This document shows, one piece after another, positions 35,512 to 44,212 of a stretch of DNA of 64,000 nt (its first letter is position 1; every line of letters starts with the position of its first letter). Under the pieces are notes generated by a model, which saw nothing but the letters and a program-made list of their open reading frames with translations, was not told where the DNA came from and did no database searches. Origin of the DNA: Pseudomonas benzenivorans (GTDB lineage Bacteria > Pseudomonadota > Gammaproteobacteria > Pseudomonadales > Pseudomonadaceae); the NCBI RefSeq assembly GCF_900100495.1, contig NZ_FNCT01000001.1, forward strand, positions 496,001-560,000, written 5' to 3'. The position numbers and the translations under genes are program-made.

Positions 35512-36360
35512 TCAGGAATGGCGGGCGTCGGCTTCGGCGAGGAAATCCTCGACCAGGCGGGCGAAGCGGGCGGCGTGTTCGATCTGCGTCCAGTGGCCGC
35601 ACTGGCCGAACACGTGCAATTGCGCGCGAACGATCCACTCGGCCAGCGTCAGCGAAGCGGCCAGGGGGATCACCTGATCCTCGCGGCCATGGATCACCAG
35701 GGTTTCGTGGGGCAAGGCGCGGATCTGCGCCTCGCTGCTGGCCAGGCCATCGACCCAGCGCTGGCGCGGCGCGGGGAACATCTGCGCGAACGACTCCTGA
35801 AAACCGGGGCGGATGCTGGCCTGGTAACGCAGCTCGGCCAACTCGTCGGTGACCAGGCTGCGGTCATAGGCGAAGGTGTCCATCAGCCGGCGCATGGTGG
35901 CGAAGGACGGCTCATAGCCCCACACATCATCCAGGCCCGGGGTGATCGGAAAGCTCACCCCGGCGCTGCCCATCAGCACCAGCCGGCGCACGCGCTCGGG
36001 GTAGCGGATGGCCAGGGCCAGGGCCAGGCCGCCACCGAAGGAGTTACCGACCAGGTCGGCCTGTTCGATGCCCAGGGCATCCAGCACGCCAAGCGCGTGT
36101 TCGACCCAGCGCTGTTGGTGGTACTGACCATCGGCCGGGCGTTCGCTGTAGCCGAAGCCCAGCATGTCCGGGGCGATCACCCGGCGGCGCTTGGCCAGCT
36201 CGGGCATCACCAGGCGCCAGTTGGCCCAGGCGGTGACGCCGGGGCCGGAGCCGTGGATCATCATCAGCGGGAAGCCTTCGCCGCTGTCGTGCAGGTTGGT
36301 GCGATAGCCGGCGGCGAGGATTTCGCGGCCGATTTCCGGGCTGTTCTGGGGTGCGTTCAT
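35512..36360 (-). CDS. dmpD: 2-hydroxymuconic semialdehyde hydrolase
   Basis: This 282-residue alpha/beta-hydrolase cleaves the ring-fission product of catechol or methylcatechols, giving formate or acetate and 2-oxopent-4-enoate. The oxyanion HGSGPGVTAW motif, the nucleophile elbow GNSFGGGLAL, the Asp in HGREDQVIP and the late His in GQCGHWTQ are present. For methylcatechols derived from cresols or toluene this hydrolytic branch is the main route. The ATG at 36360 is preceded by GAGG; a GTG one codon earlier is possible. A decayed relative of the same gene lies at about 53.9-54.25 kb. Confidence 0.95.
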   Translation of the reverse strand: MNAPQNSPEIGREILAAGYRTNLHDSGEGFPLMMIHGSGPGVTAWANWRLVMPELAKRRRVIAPDMLGFGYSERPADGQYHQQRWVEHALGVLDALGIEQADLVGNSFGGGLALALAIRYPERVRRLVLMGSAGVSFPITPGLDDVWGYEPSFATMRRLMDTFAYDRSLVTDELAELRYQASIRPGFQESFAQMFPAPRQRWVDGLASSEAQIRALPHETLVIHGREDQVIPLAASLTLAEWIVRAQLHVFGQCGHWTQIEHAARFARLVEDFLAEADARHS

Positions 36361-36367
36361 CACGGCC

Positions 36368-37828
36368 TCACAACTTCACGCAGATGTTTTTCAGTTCGGT
36401 GTAGAACTCCAGCGAGTGCACACCCCCTTCCCGACCGATCCCGGATTGCTTGCTGCCGCCGAAGGCGGTGCGCAGGTCGCGCAGGAACCAACTGTTGACC
36501 CAGACGATGCCGGCCTCCAACTGCCCGGCGACGCGGTGCGCGCGGCTGACGTTGTCGCTCCAGAGGGTGGCGGACAGGCCATAGGGCAGGCTGTTGGCCA
36601 GGGCGACGGCTTCGGCCTCGCTGTCGAACGGACGGATATGGCAGCACGGCCCGAAGATTTCCTCGGTGACCACCGCCGAGTCGTCGGCCAGGCCGGTCCA
36701 GATGGTCGGTTGTATCCAGGCGCCGCCCGCCAATGCGTCCGGCATCTGCGGCACGCCGCCGCCGGTGACCACGGTGGCGCCGTCGGCGACGGCTTGCTGG
36801 TAGTAGGACAGCACCTTCTCGCGGTGCTTGAGGCTGACCAGCGGGCCGAAGTTGCTCGCCGGGTCGTCCGGCGGGCCGATCACCAGGCTCTCGGCACCGG
36901 CCTTCAGACGGGCGACAAACTCCTCGAAAATCGGGCGCTCGACATACAGCCGCTCGGTGCCCAGGCACACCTGACCGCAATTGGCGAAGGCCGAGCGCAG
37001 CGTGCCTTCGATGGCCTTATCCATGTCGCAGTCGGCGAAGACGATGCCGGCGTTCTTGCCGCCCAGCTCCAGCGAGACCTGGCGCACGCCTTTGGCGGCG
37101 GCGCGCATGATCAACTCGCCGGTGCCGGTTTCACCCGTGAAGGTGAAGGCATCGACATCCGCGTGCTCGGTGAGGAAGGCCCCGGCGGAATCGCCACCGA
37201 AACCATGCACCACGTTGTACACCCCGGCCGGCACGCCGGCGGCCTGCATCACCTCGCCGAGCAGGGTGGTGGTCAGCGGGGTTTCCTCGGAGGGCTTGAC
37301 CACCACGGTGTTGCCGCAGGCCAGGGCCGGGCCGACCTTCCAGGTCATCAGCAACAGCGGCAGATTCCACGGGCTGATCACCCCGATCACCCCCTTGGGG
37401 CGGCGCACCGCGTAGTTGATCGCGCCGCTGCCGTCCGGCGTGGCCATCTCGAAGGCTTCGCTGGGCACGTTCTTCAGCAGGTCGGCGAACACCTTGAAGT
37501 TGGCCGCGCCGCGCGGAATATCGATATGCGAAGCCAGGGATTTCGGCTTGCCGGTGTCCAGGCATTCGGCCTCGAGGAACTCGTCGAAGCGCGCGGTGAT
37601 GCCATCGGCCACGCGGTGCAGAATGTCCGCCCGCTCGGCCACGCTCATCGCGCCCCAGGGCCCGCTCAGCGCGGCACGTGCGGCCTGCACCGCGGCATCG
37701 ACCTCGGCGCGGCCGGCCTCGTGCACGCGGCCGATCACCTGGCCATTGGCCGGGTTGATGTCGTCGAAGGTGCGACCGCTGGCCGATCCGACGAAGGCAC
37801 CGTTAATGAAGTGCTTGATCTCTTTCAT
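36368..37828 (-). CDS. dmpC: 2-hydroxymuconic semialdehyde dehydrogenase
   Basis: This 486-residue aldehyde dehydrogenase oxidises 2-hydroxymuconic semialdehyde to 2-hydroxymuconate with NAD. Motifs are GVISPWNLPLLLMTWK, the FTGETGTG coenzyme loop, catalytic Glu in SLELGGKNAGIVFAD and catalytic Cys in NCGQVCLGTERLYV. It opens the oxalocrotonate branch used for unsubstituted and para-substituted catechols. It sits between dmpB and dmpD, as in the dmp and xyl operons. Confidence 0.95.
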   Translation of the reverse strand: MKEIKHFINGAFVGSASGRTFDDINPANGQVIGRVHEAGRAEVDAAVQAARAALSGPWGAMSVAERADILHRVADGITARFDEFLEAECLDTGKPKSLASHIDIPRGAANFKVFADLLKNVPSEAFEMATPDGSGAINYAVRRPKGVIGVISPWNLPLLLMTWKVGPALACGNTVVVKPSEETPLTTTLLGEVMQAAGVPAGVYNVVHGFGGDSAGAFLTEHADVDAFTFTGETGTGELIMRAAAKGVRQVSLELGGKNAGIVFADCDMDKAIEGTLRSAFANCGQVCLGTERLYVERPIFEEFVARLKAGAESLVIGPPDDPASNFGPLVSLKHREKVLSYYQQAVADGATVVTGGGVPQMPDALAGGAWIQPTIWTGLADDSAVVTEEIFGPCCHIRPFDSEAEAVALANSLPYGLSATLWSDNVSRAHRVAGQLEAGIVWVNSWFLRDLRTAFGGSKQSGIGREGGVHSLEFYTELKNICVKL

Positions 37829-37862
37829 CTGCGCAATCTCTGCAAAAAGGCGAGCCGGGCTT

Positions 37863-38786
37863 TCAGGTGAGCACGGTCAGGAAACGTTCGTTGAGCACCC
37901 GGTCGTGGTAAAAAATGGCCTTGCCCAGGTCCTTGGCCAGCCAGGTCACGGGCTTGTGGTCCTGGTAGTTGTAATCGCCACCGCAGAACACCTCGTTGCG
38001 GTTACCCGAGGGGTCGAAGAAGTAGATGGTCTTGCCATGGGTCAGGCCGTGGCGGGTCGGGCCGATGTCGATCGAGGTGTCGGTCATGGAAATCAGGTCG
38101 GCGGCGCGCAGCACGTCTTCCCAGGTTTCCAGAAAGAACGAGGCGTGGTGGAACCGGCCCTTCTCCGTGTGCTGGATGAAGGCCACGTCGTGGGCCTTGG
38201 TCGACAGGCTGAGGAACTGCGCGATGCGCGTGCCGTTGTCGTCGACCACCTGCTCGGCCAGGTAGAAACCGAGCACCTCGGTGAACAGCGCATAGGTCGC
38301 CTGCAGCTCGTCGCCATACAACAGGCAGTGGTCGAAACGCACCGCGCGCATGCCCTTGAGGTTGCGCGGCCAGGCTTCCGGATTGATCTCCTCCAGCCCC
38401 CATTTGCCGGTGTACTCCTTGTCGGCGTAGAGCTCGAAAAAGTGTCCGGACGGTGCCTGGAAGCGCACCCGCCGCCCGCAACCCTTGAGTTCGCCGGCGG
38501 GGATGGTTTCGATCAGGCAGCCATAATTGAGCAGATCCTGGGTCAGGCGGTTCAGGCAGTCCTCGTCGATCACCTTGAAGCCCATGAAATCCATGCCCGG
38601 CTGATCGGCCTCGCGCAGCACCACGGAGAATTTGTCGACCTCGGTCCAGGCCTTCAGGTAGACGCGCCCTTGCTCGTCGCGGTCCATTTCGATCAGACCG
38701 AGCAGGTCGCGGTAGTGGGCCAGGGCGCTCTCCAGGTTCAGTACGCGAAGCTGGACGTGACCGGGGCGCATTACGCCTTTTTTCAT
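37863..38786 (-). CDS. dmpB: Catechol 2,3-dioxygenase
   Basis: This 307-residue extradiol dioxygenase of the vicinal-oxygen-chelate family opens catechols next to the hydroxyls. The iron ligands fall at the canonical positions His153 (FDHCLLYG), His214 (RFHHASF) and Glu265 (RNEVFCGG), and the length equals that of XylE/DmpB. The upstream dmpQ gene overlaps its start by four bases, so the ferredoxin that reactivates it is translated with it. Confidence 0.97.
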   Translation of the reverse strand: MKKGVMRPGHVQLRVLNLESALAHYRDLLGLIEMDRDEQGRVYLKAWTEVDKFSVVLREADQPGMDFMGFKVIDEDCLNRLTQDLLNYGCLIETIPAGELKGCGRRVRFQAPSGHFFELYADKEYTGKWGLEEINPEAWPRNLKGMRAVRFDHCLLYGDELQATYALFTEVLGFYLAEQVVDDNGTRIAQFLSLSTKAHDVAFIQHTEKGRFHHASFFLETWEDVLRAADLISMTDTSIDIGPTRHGLTHGKTIYFFDPSGNRNEVFCGGDYNYQDHKPVTWLAKDLGKAIFYHDRVLNERFLTVLT

Positions 38787-39121
38787 GACGACACCTCTTG
38801 CTGGTTCTTGTTGTTGTGGTCGCCCGGGCCTTGGCGGCGCAGGCATTCGATGCTCAGGTCAGTCTGGGGAAACAGTTGGCAGGCCAGCGCCAGGCCCTGC
38901 TTGGCCGCCTCCGGCGGCACATGGTTGCAACTCATCTTGTGGCACTGGTAGGTGCCGCTCAGCACGCGCACCTTGCACAGGCCGCAGCCGCCGCCGCGAC
39001 AACCGACCGGCACGCAGCGCTTGCCCTGTTGCTCCATCGCACTGAGCACCGACTGGTCGGGCAGGCAACGGAACGTCTGGCCGCTGACCGTTTCGCGAAT
39101 CTCATAACCGGCACGGTTCAT
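38783..39121 (-). CDS. dmpQ: XylT/DmpQ-type [2Fe-2S] ferredoxin
   Basis: This 112-residue plant-type ferredoxin has the cluster motif [12 protein letters not shown] with a distal cysteine around residue 80 (LALACQLFP). In the family it re-reduces the active-site iron of catechol 2,3-dioxygenase after inactivation by substituted catechols such as 4-methylcatechol. It lies between the phenol hydroxylase genes and dmpB, overlapping dmpB. Confidence 0.93.
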   Translation of the reverse strand: MNRAGYEIRETVSGQTFRCLPDQSVLSAMEQQGKRCVPVGCRGGGCGLCKVRVLSGTYQCHKMSCNHVPPEAAKQGLALACQLFPQTDLSIECLRRQGPGDHNNKNQQEVSS

Positions 39122-39129
39122 GATTCACC

Positions 39130-40191
39130 TCAGATGCGCTTGAACAGGGCCGAACGGGTGCTCTCGCCGGCACCATCGGCGGCGGTGTAGAAGCGCTCCA
39201 TAAAGATGTCGCGCTCGAACAGCCGGCCTTGCATCAGGGTGGTGATGGCCGCGTCGATCATCGGCGGCGGGCCGCACAGATAGGCTTTTTGCCCGCCGAA
39301 GCGGCCGTCGAAATGCGCCTTGGCGGCGTCGTGGACGAAGCCCTTGAAGCCTTGCCACCCCGGGTCGTCATTGGCCTGGTTGAGCGCCGGCACATAGCTG
39401 AAGTGCGGGTGCTGCGCGGCCAGCGCCTCGAACAGCTCGCGGTTGTACAGCTCGGCGACATTGCGCGCGCCCTGGAACAGGGTGATCCGCCGCGTATCGC
39501 CGCGCTCGAGCAGATCGAGGATCATCGACTGCGGGCTCGATAACCCCGAGCCGCCGGCGATGAAGATCAGGTCGCCGGGCTGCGAGTCGCGCACGAAGAA
39601 CTGCCCATAAGGCCCGGACAGCTCCACCGAGTCGCCGACTTTCAGTTGCTTGTGGATAAAGCCGGTGGCCGCACCGCCCTCGACCAGGCGCACGTGCAAC
39701 TCGACTTCGTCGGCCCGGCTCGGCGGGTTGGCCAGCGAGAAGGCACGGGTACCGTCGATGCCCGGCAACGCCAGGTTGACGTACTGCCCGGCCTGGAACG
39801 GCATGGGCCGATCCAGCTTGATATGCAGGCCTTTGATGGTCGGCGACAGGTCAACCAGGGCGCTGACCACACCGCGGTAATCTTCCACTGGATGACCGAG
39901 AAAATCCGGGTCGGCATCGACGTCGGCTTCGATCACCATATCGCTCATGGGCATGGCACAGCAGGCCAGGACCTTGCCTTCGTCACGCTCCATGTCCATC
40001 AGGGCGAAGGGTGAGGCTGCGCCGTGGTCGGCCTCGCCTTCGACTACCTGCACCTTGCAGGTCGCACAGGTGCCATGGCCGCAGGCGAACGGCAGCCAGA
40101 CGCCCTGGCGCAGGGCGGCCTGGAGGATGGTCTGGCCGTCCTCCACTTCGATCACTTCGCCGGTCGGTTCAATGGTGACGTTGTAACTCAT
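39130..40191 (-). CDS. dmpP: Phenol hydroxylase P5, FAD/[2Fe-2S] reductase
   Basis: This 353-residue reductase has an N-terminal plant-type ferredoxin domain (CGHGTCATCKVQ with distal Cys in VLACC), then FAD-binding (RAFSLANPPS) and NAD-binding (FIAGGSGLSSPQSM) domains. It passes electrons from NADH to the diiron oxygenase DmpLNO. The last phenol-hydroxylase gene, it is followed nine bases later by dmpQ. Confidence 0.95.
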   Translation of the reverse strand: MSYNVTIEPTGEVIEVEDGQTILQAALRQGVWLPFACGHGTCATCKVQVVEGEADHGAASPFALMDMERDEGKVLACCAMPMSDMVIEADVDADPDFLGHPVEDYRGVVSALVDLSPTIKGLHIKLDRPMPFQAGQYVNLALPGIDGTRAFSLANPPSRADEVELHVRLVEGGAATGFIHKQLKVGDSVELSGPYGQFFVRDSQPGDLIFIAGGSGLSSPQSMILDLLERGDTRRITLFQGARNVAELYNRELFEALAAQHPHFSYVPALNQANDDPGWQGFKGFVHDAAKAHFDGRFGGQKAYLCGPPPMIDAAITTLMQGRLFERDIFMERFYTAADGAGESTRSALFKRI

Positions 40192-40201
40192 GGCACACCT
40201 C

Positions 40202-40561
40202 TCAGCTGCACGAACCCTGAACGCCGTTCAAGCCTGGCGTGCTCAGGCGCAGCAGGCTCTTGTGGTCGATGCCGTTGGCTTCCAGGCTAGCGGCGTAGTC
40301 CGGGGTGAACGGCTGGTCGTTGAGCAGCCAGAGCGCCTGGCTGAAATCGATTTTTGCGCTGTCCGGATGGGCCTGGATGACGCCCATGAACATCTGGTCG
40401 ATGAAGTCGCCGAAAGTTAAGGACGGCGCAACGAGTAAGGCGAAGGCCGAGCAGTACATCAGGTGTTTTTCCCAGTAGACGTAGAGCAGTTGCATGCCAT
40501 GGAAGTTGGCCTGCACGTCTCGCGGTGTGGCGGTGTATTCGCCGATTGCGTTGACAGTCAT
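40202..40561 (-). CDS. dmpO: Phenol hydroxylase P4 (gamma subunit)
   Basis: This 119-residue protein begins MTVNAIGEY and matches the small hydroxylase subunit of multicomponent phenol hydroxylases in length and position. It contributes structurally to the (alpha-beta-gamma)2 oxygenase. The ATG at 40561 follows an AAGAGGG-type site; eleven extra upstream codons are not supported by family length. Confidence 0.92.
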   Translation of the reverse strand: MTVNAIGEYTATPRDVQANFHGMQLLYVYWEKHLMYCSAFALLVAPSLTFGDFIDQMFMGVIQAHPDSAKIDFSQALWLLNDQPFTPDYAASLEANGIDHKSLLRLSTPGLNGVQGSCS

Positions 40562-40633
40562 GATCGAACCCTCTTGTTCTTGGAAGGTGGGCAATCAGGA
40601 GCGGTATGCCGCCCCTGACCTGTGGGCGACGGC

Positions 40634-42190
40634 TCAGGCCGCGTCGTGCTCTTTGTTACTCCCGGCCGGCTGGGAAGGCGTCTCCAGCTTTTTCCAGGCC
40701 AACCAGCGCTGATGATCGGGTGAGCCGACGTACTCCAAATTGTCCTGTCCGATGTTGATGTGGAAGTACTTCTGCACCACCGTCTCGAGATCCCCGCCTT
40801 CGCAGTTGCCCTGATAGATCTGATGCACCGGCAGCCAGGCCTGGATGTACTTCACCGGCTCGTTCTTGAAGATGTCGCAGCAGCCATCCGAGCAGAAGTG
40901 ATAGCGCTCGCCCTCATGAACGTGGCTGCGATGGCTGAGCTTGGTCGGATCGTCCGGCTCGGTGAAAATCGCCGGTACCTGGCAGACCTGGCATAGGTGC
41001 GGCAGGGTGTCGTTGTAGAAGCGCTCACCCTTGGCCTGCTGCTCACGCCAGAACTCGAAGCGCGGGCGGTAGTATTTGTCGAAGGTGTTCGGGTATTTCT
41101 CCGACAGCCAGTTCAGTTCCTCGTCGCCGGGTATCCAGGTATGGAAGTTGGTGGCCTTGCTGTATTGATAGAAGGTCGCCCACACCTGGTGGGTGATGTG
41201 CTCCTTGCCGATGGTGGTTTGCTCGACGTATTTCGGCGGCCGGATGCCATAGCGCTCCAGATCCTTGAACAGCGCGCCACCGGCCTGCTCGTAGTAGACC
41301 TCCCAGGCTTCGGCCCAGGACATCACTTTGTTCGGCAGCATGTAGTCCATCATCATGCCGACCAGGGTCAGCAGGCGGTAACCGCGCCAGAACCACTTGT
41401 CGATCCAGCGCTGGATGATGGGTACGTTGTCTTCATGCTGTTCGAGCATGAACTTGATCACTTCCAGACCCAGCGTCATGTGCCGCGCCTCGTCCGACTG
41501 CGCGGAGAAGCCGAAGGTGACCGTGGCCATGTCGCCGTTATAGGCGGCACCGGACATGAAGGGCACGAACAGCAGGTTGGTCAGCACGTACTCGAAGGAG
41601 AACGAGATCGCCGTGAGGAACTCGAACGGGCCGGCGGTGCGCGCATCGTCCATAAACGACTTGGGTACCGAGAGGAACCAGACCCGGTCGTACATGTGCG
41701 AGAAGTCATGCAGGCCATTGAAGTGCTTGTTGTAATGGCTCATGGCATGGAGTTGCGTCTGCACATGGCGCAGCTCGTCGATTGCCTGCATCTGGCAGGC
41801 CACCCGCGCACCGGCGCCACTGAACTGCCGACCAACCCGCGAGAAGCCCTGGAAGGCCTGGTATTCCAGCGGTGACACGCCGGTGAGGAACAGTTTCAGG
41901 GCGTTGACGTAGCGGGCATCGGAGATGTTCTGATGACCGTTATTCTGGGCGAAGGCATCGAAGATCGCGTAGAGCTTCTTCTCTTTCTCCGCCTGGTATT
42001 TCCAGTAGCTGTCCATGGTCAGGCGGAAGGGGTCTTCCCACTTGTCCCAGTCGGTGATCTTGATGCCCTCGAAGTGCTCCAGCGGGAACACGTCTTCTTT
42101 CTTCTGGTAGGTCGTTTCCCAGGCCAGATCGCGGGTCAGGTAGCGGTATTTGTCTTTCAGGTTGAGGCGTTTCTTGTTGTGGGTAGCCAT
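40634..42190 (-). CDS. dmpN: Phenol hydroxylase P3, diiron oxygenase alpha subunit
   Basis: This 518-residue catalytic subunit carries the full carboxylate-bridged diiron ligand set: Glu109, Glu139 and His142 (DELRH), Glu200, Glu234 and His237 (DEARH). A C-terminal YHS-like cysteine motif (FCSDGCCDIF) is present as in the family. It hydroxylates phenol and methylphenols to catechols, and in some relatives also benzene or toluene. The ATG at 42190 gives the DmpN length; the frame has eight further codons upstream. Confidence 0.96.
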   Translation of the reverse strand: MATHNKKRLNLKDKYRYLTRDLAWETTYQKKEDVFPLEHFEGIKITDWDKWEDPFRLTMDSYWKYQAEKEKKLYAIFDAFAQNNGHQNISDARYVNALKLFLTGVSPLEYQAFQGFSRVGRQFSGAGARVACQMQAIDELRHVQTQLHAMSHYNKHFNGLHDFSHMYDRVWFLSVPKSFMDDARTAGPFEFLTAISFSFEYVLTNLLFVPFMSGAAYNGDMATVTFGFSAQSDEARHMTLGLEVIKFMLEQHEDNVPIIQRWIDKWFWRGYRLLTLVGMMMDYMLPNKVMSWAEAWEVYYEQAGGALFKDLERYGIRPPKYVEQTTIGKEHITHQVWATFYQYSKATNFHTWIPGDEELNWLSEKYPNTFDKYYRPRFEFWREQQAKGERFYNDTLPHLCQVCQVPAIFTEPDDPTKLSHRSHVHEGERYHFCSDGCCDIFKNEPVKYIQAWLPVHQIYQGNCEGGDLETVVQKYFHINIGQDNLEYVGSPDHQRWLAWKKLETPSQPAGSNKEHDAA

Positions 42191-42201
42191 GAGCTTGTCT
42201 C

Positions 42202-42474
42202 CTAGTTCTTCCACTCGAGGACGAAGCGGTCATCGTCCTCGTCGACGTTGCCGCCGATGGTGATTACGTCCAGCAGCATTTCCTGGACGTCCCAGGCGCG
42301 GCCGAGGTTCTCTTCCACGGTTTCCCTGCGGATCTCCAGGCGCTTCTCGGCCTCGATACGGATCATCGCCGGGTGGTGCTGGACGACGGCATGGGGGTTG
42401 TCCTGGATGATGGATTCCACCAGATAACGTGCGGCGTCGTTATCCTGGAAGGCGATGTAGACGAGTGATGACAT
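42202..42474 (-). CDS. dmpM: Phenol hydroxylase P2, regulatory/effector protein
   Basis: This 90-residue cofactor-free protein matches the MmoB/DmpM effector family. It binds the oxygenase and is needed for full turnover. The sequence is acidic and starts MSSLVYIAFQDNDAARYLVE. It lies between dmpL (3-base gap) and dmpN (11-base gap). Confidence 0.93.
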   Translation of the reverse strand: MSSLVYIAFQDNDAARYLVESIIQDNPHAVVQHHPAMIRIEAEKRLEIRRETVEENLGRAWDVQEMLLDVITIGGNVDEDDDRFVLEWKN

Positions 42475-42477
42475 GGT

Positions 42478-43473
42478 TTATTCCTCGCGGCTTTTCAGGC
42501 CGATTTTCTGCAGGCGAGTAGCGAAGGCGCTGCGGACTTCATCCAGCGCGGCGATACCGGTGGCTTCCTCGGCCAGGGGCAACAATGCCTCGTAGGCACG
42601 CGGCTCCCAAACCTCCAGCCAGGCCTGCACCTGCTCACGGTTAGCCTCACTTTCGGCAAGCACGGTCTTGAACATGGCGTCGACCCAGCGCGTGCTTTCG
42701 CCGTACCAGTCGCGCATGAACTCGGTGAGCATGGCCACATCGCTGCCACCGTTCTCTGTGAGCCATTGGTCGAAGCGCTGGTACATCAGCGGCTGCAGCA
42801 AGCCGTCGAGCACCAGGTTCTGCGCCAGGCCCAACTCGAACCAGTCGCGGATCACGAAGCTGTCTTCGACGTAGCGACGCAGGCCCTGCCAGATCGGGTC
42901 GTCCAGCCAATAGGCCTTAGCTTGATCCAACGCCTCGCCAGTGCCGCCATCGAGCAGCAGGCCGATGCGCGAGAGGTACTGGCCCATGCCCAGGCGGTCC
43001 ATCGCCTGGTAGATGTGCATCTGGGTCACGGTGCCCGCGATGCTGTCGCCGGCGATACTGCTGTTATTCATGTTGGCGCCCAGCTCGGCATGCCGCAGCG
43101 GCACCAGGCAGCGCAGCAGCTTGGCCTGCAACTCGGCCGGCAGACGGCTCAGCAGCTCACGCTTTTCGCAGAAACCATAGGCGTGTTCGGTGGCTTCCTG
43201 CATCCGCGCGCGGGTTTGCACATAGGCGCCGTAGTAGAACTGGCGGGGGTCGGTAACCTTGTGCCAATCGGCCATGCGGATCGCCGTGCGGGTCGGATCG
43301 TGCAACTCGTGTTGCGGGTCCCACAGCGGGCGATAGTGAAAGTTGGTGACCGCTTCGATATCGAAGCTGGCTTCCTGGTAGCGGCTGGCGGGTTTGTCGC
43401 CGAAGCGCCGTTGCAGGTTGCTGAAGGTCTGGCGGATCGGCTCCACCGTATTGGTCTTGATCTCTACGCTCAT
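42478..43473 (-). CDS. dmpL: Phenol hydroxylase P1 (beta subunit)
   Basis: This 331-residue protein has the ferritin-like fold of the oxygenase beta subunit without diiron ligands and equals DmpL in length. It supports the alpha subunit structurally. I placed the start at the ATG beginning MSVEIKTNTVEP; the frame runs 47 codons further upstream into the dmpK region but that part has no family match. Confidence 0.95.
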   Translation of the reverse strand: MSVEIKTNTVEPIRQTFSNLQRRFGDKPASRYQEASFDIEAVTNFHYRPLWDPQHELHDPTRTAIRMADWHKVTDPRQFYYGAYVQTRARMQEATEHAYGFCEKRELLSRLPAELQAKLLRCLVPLRHAELGANMNNSSIAGDSIAGTVTQMHIYQAMDRLGMGQYLSRIGLLLDGGTGEALDQAKAYWLDDPIWQGLRRYVEDSFVIRDWFELGLAQNLVLDGLLQPLMYQRFDQWLTENGGSDVAMLTEFMRDWYGESTRWVDAMFKTVLAESEANREQVQAWLEVWEPRAYEALLPLAEEATGIAALDEVRSAFATRLQKIGLKSREE

Positions 43474-43525
43474 ATCAACCGTACCGTCTTGTTGTTGGAT
43501 GCCCATCTGCCTGTCGGCAGGGTTC

Positions 43526-43804
43526 TCAGTCCGGGTCTTTCGGCAAGCGGCGACCGACATCGCCGAAGCGCCACTTGACCATGTCGTCGTCCACCGCCTT
43601 GGCCATCGCCTCATCCATCTCCACCACGCCGTTGTTCTGGCAAAACTTCACGAAGGCGTCTTGCGGCAGCACCAACTCGACGAACAACTCAGGGTGGCCA
43701 AGGGCAAAATCAAATTCGACGAACTTGGCTTCTGGCTCGCTGCGCACCCGGATGTAACGAGTGAGCTGATCGAAAGTCGGTGTGGGGGTATTGGTCACGG
43801 CCAT
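43526..43804 (-). CDS. dmpK: Phenol hydroxylase P0, assembly protein
   Basis: This 92-residue protein is the DmpK/PhhK-type P0 component, thought to help activate the hydroxylase by iron insertion and not needed for turnover. It begins MAVTNTPTPTFDQLTRYIRV. As first gene of the operon it starts 32 bases downstream of a sigma-54 promoter, so it marks the transcription start of all 15 genes. Confidence 0.93.
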   Translation of the reverse strand: MAVTNTPTPTFDQLTRYIRVRSEPEAKFVEFDFALGHPELFVELVLPQDAFVKFCQNNGVVEMDEAMAKAVDDDMVKWRFGDVGRRLPKDPD

Positions 43805-43835
43805 CTCCAGGTTGGCGGCTTGCGCAGGACATAAC

Positions 43836-43850
43836 GCAACGGCTGTGCCA
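43836..43850 (-). promoter_or_regulatory. Sigma-54 promoter of the dmp operon
   Basis: On the minus strand TGGCAC (43850-43845), a 5-base spacer and TTGC (43839-43836) match the -24/-12 consensus exactly. It lies just upstream of dmpK, in the position of the Po promoter in phenol operons controlled by DmpR. Confidence 0.92.
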
Positions 43851-43865
43851 AAGTCTGAAAATTGA

Positions 43866-43878
43866 TTTCAAGATATTG
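43866..43878 (+). promoter_or_regulatory. Possible IHF site between activator sites and promoter
   Basis: TTTCAAGATATTG fits the IHF consensus WATCAANNNNTTR with one mismatch and lies in a strongly AT-rich stretch between the sigma-54 promoter and the upstream activator sites. IHF bending is known to assist DmpR-dependent promoters. Confidence 0.5.
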
Positions 43879-43956
43879 TTTTTTAATGGATTTATTATTT
43901 TTAGAATGATCAGAGCGAGCTAAGTTAGGCCGCGCTTGCGCAGGCTTTTTCAGCAT

Positions 43957-43993
43957 TTGATCAATTGCTCAGGGCCGCTTGAGCAAATGCTCA
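43957..43993. promoter_or_regulatory. Tandem DmpR upstream activator sites
   Basis: Two similar palindromic boxes, TTGATCAATTGCTCA at 43957-43971 and TTGAGCAAATGCTCA at 43979-43993, have their starts 22 bases apart (two helical turns). They resemble the TTGATCAATTGATCAA-type sites bound by DmpR/PhlR. They lie about 110-145 bases upstream of the -24/-12 promoter. Confidence 0.85.
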
Positions 43994-44212
43994 TAGGCCT
44001 TCGGCGGGGATGGAATGCAGCCGATCGGACGACCAGCTTTTAATCATTTGGTTGACTTTCATCAGGTGGTGAAGCCGGATATGGTGAACAGGCGTTCGTG
44101 AGTGTGTGACCGCAAAATCCGCCCCTGACGCCACCCTGGAATCGCCGCCTGCCTTGCGCTATAGCGGTGACCCTGATTTCCCCGTCCAATAACAAATAGG
44201 GGCCTCGATGAC

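Noticed and set aside
44052-44085. A sigma-70 promoter for dmpR (TTGACT followed by TATGGT)
   Set aside because: The spacing between the boxes is 22 bases, too long for a normal promoter, so I do not annotate it.
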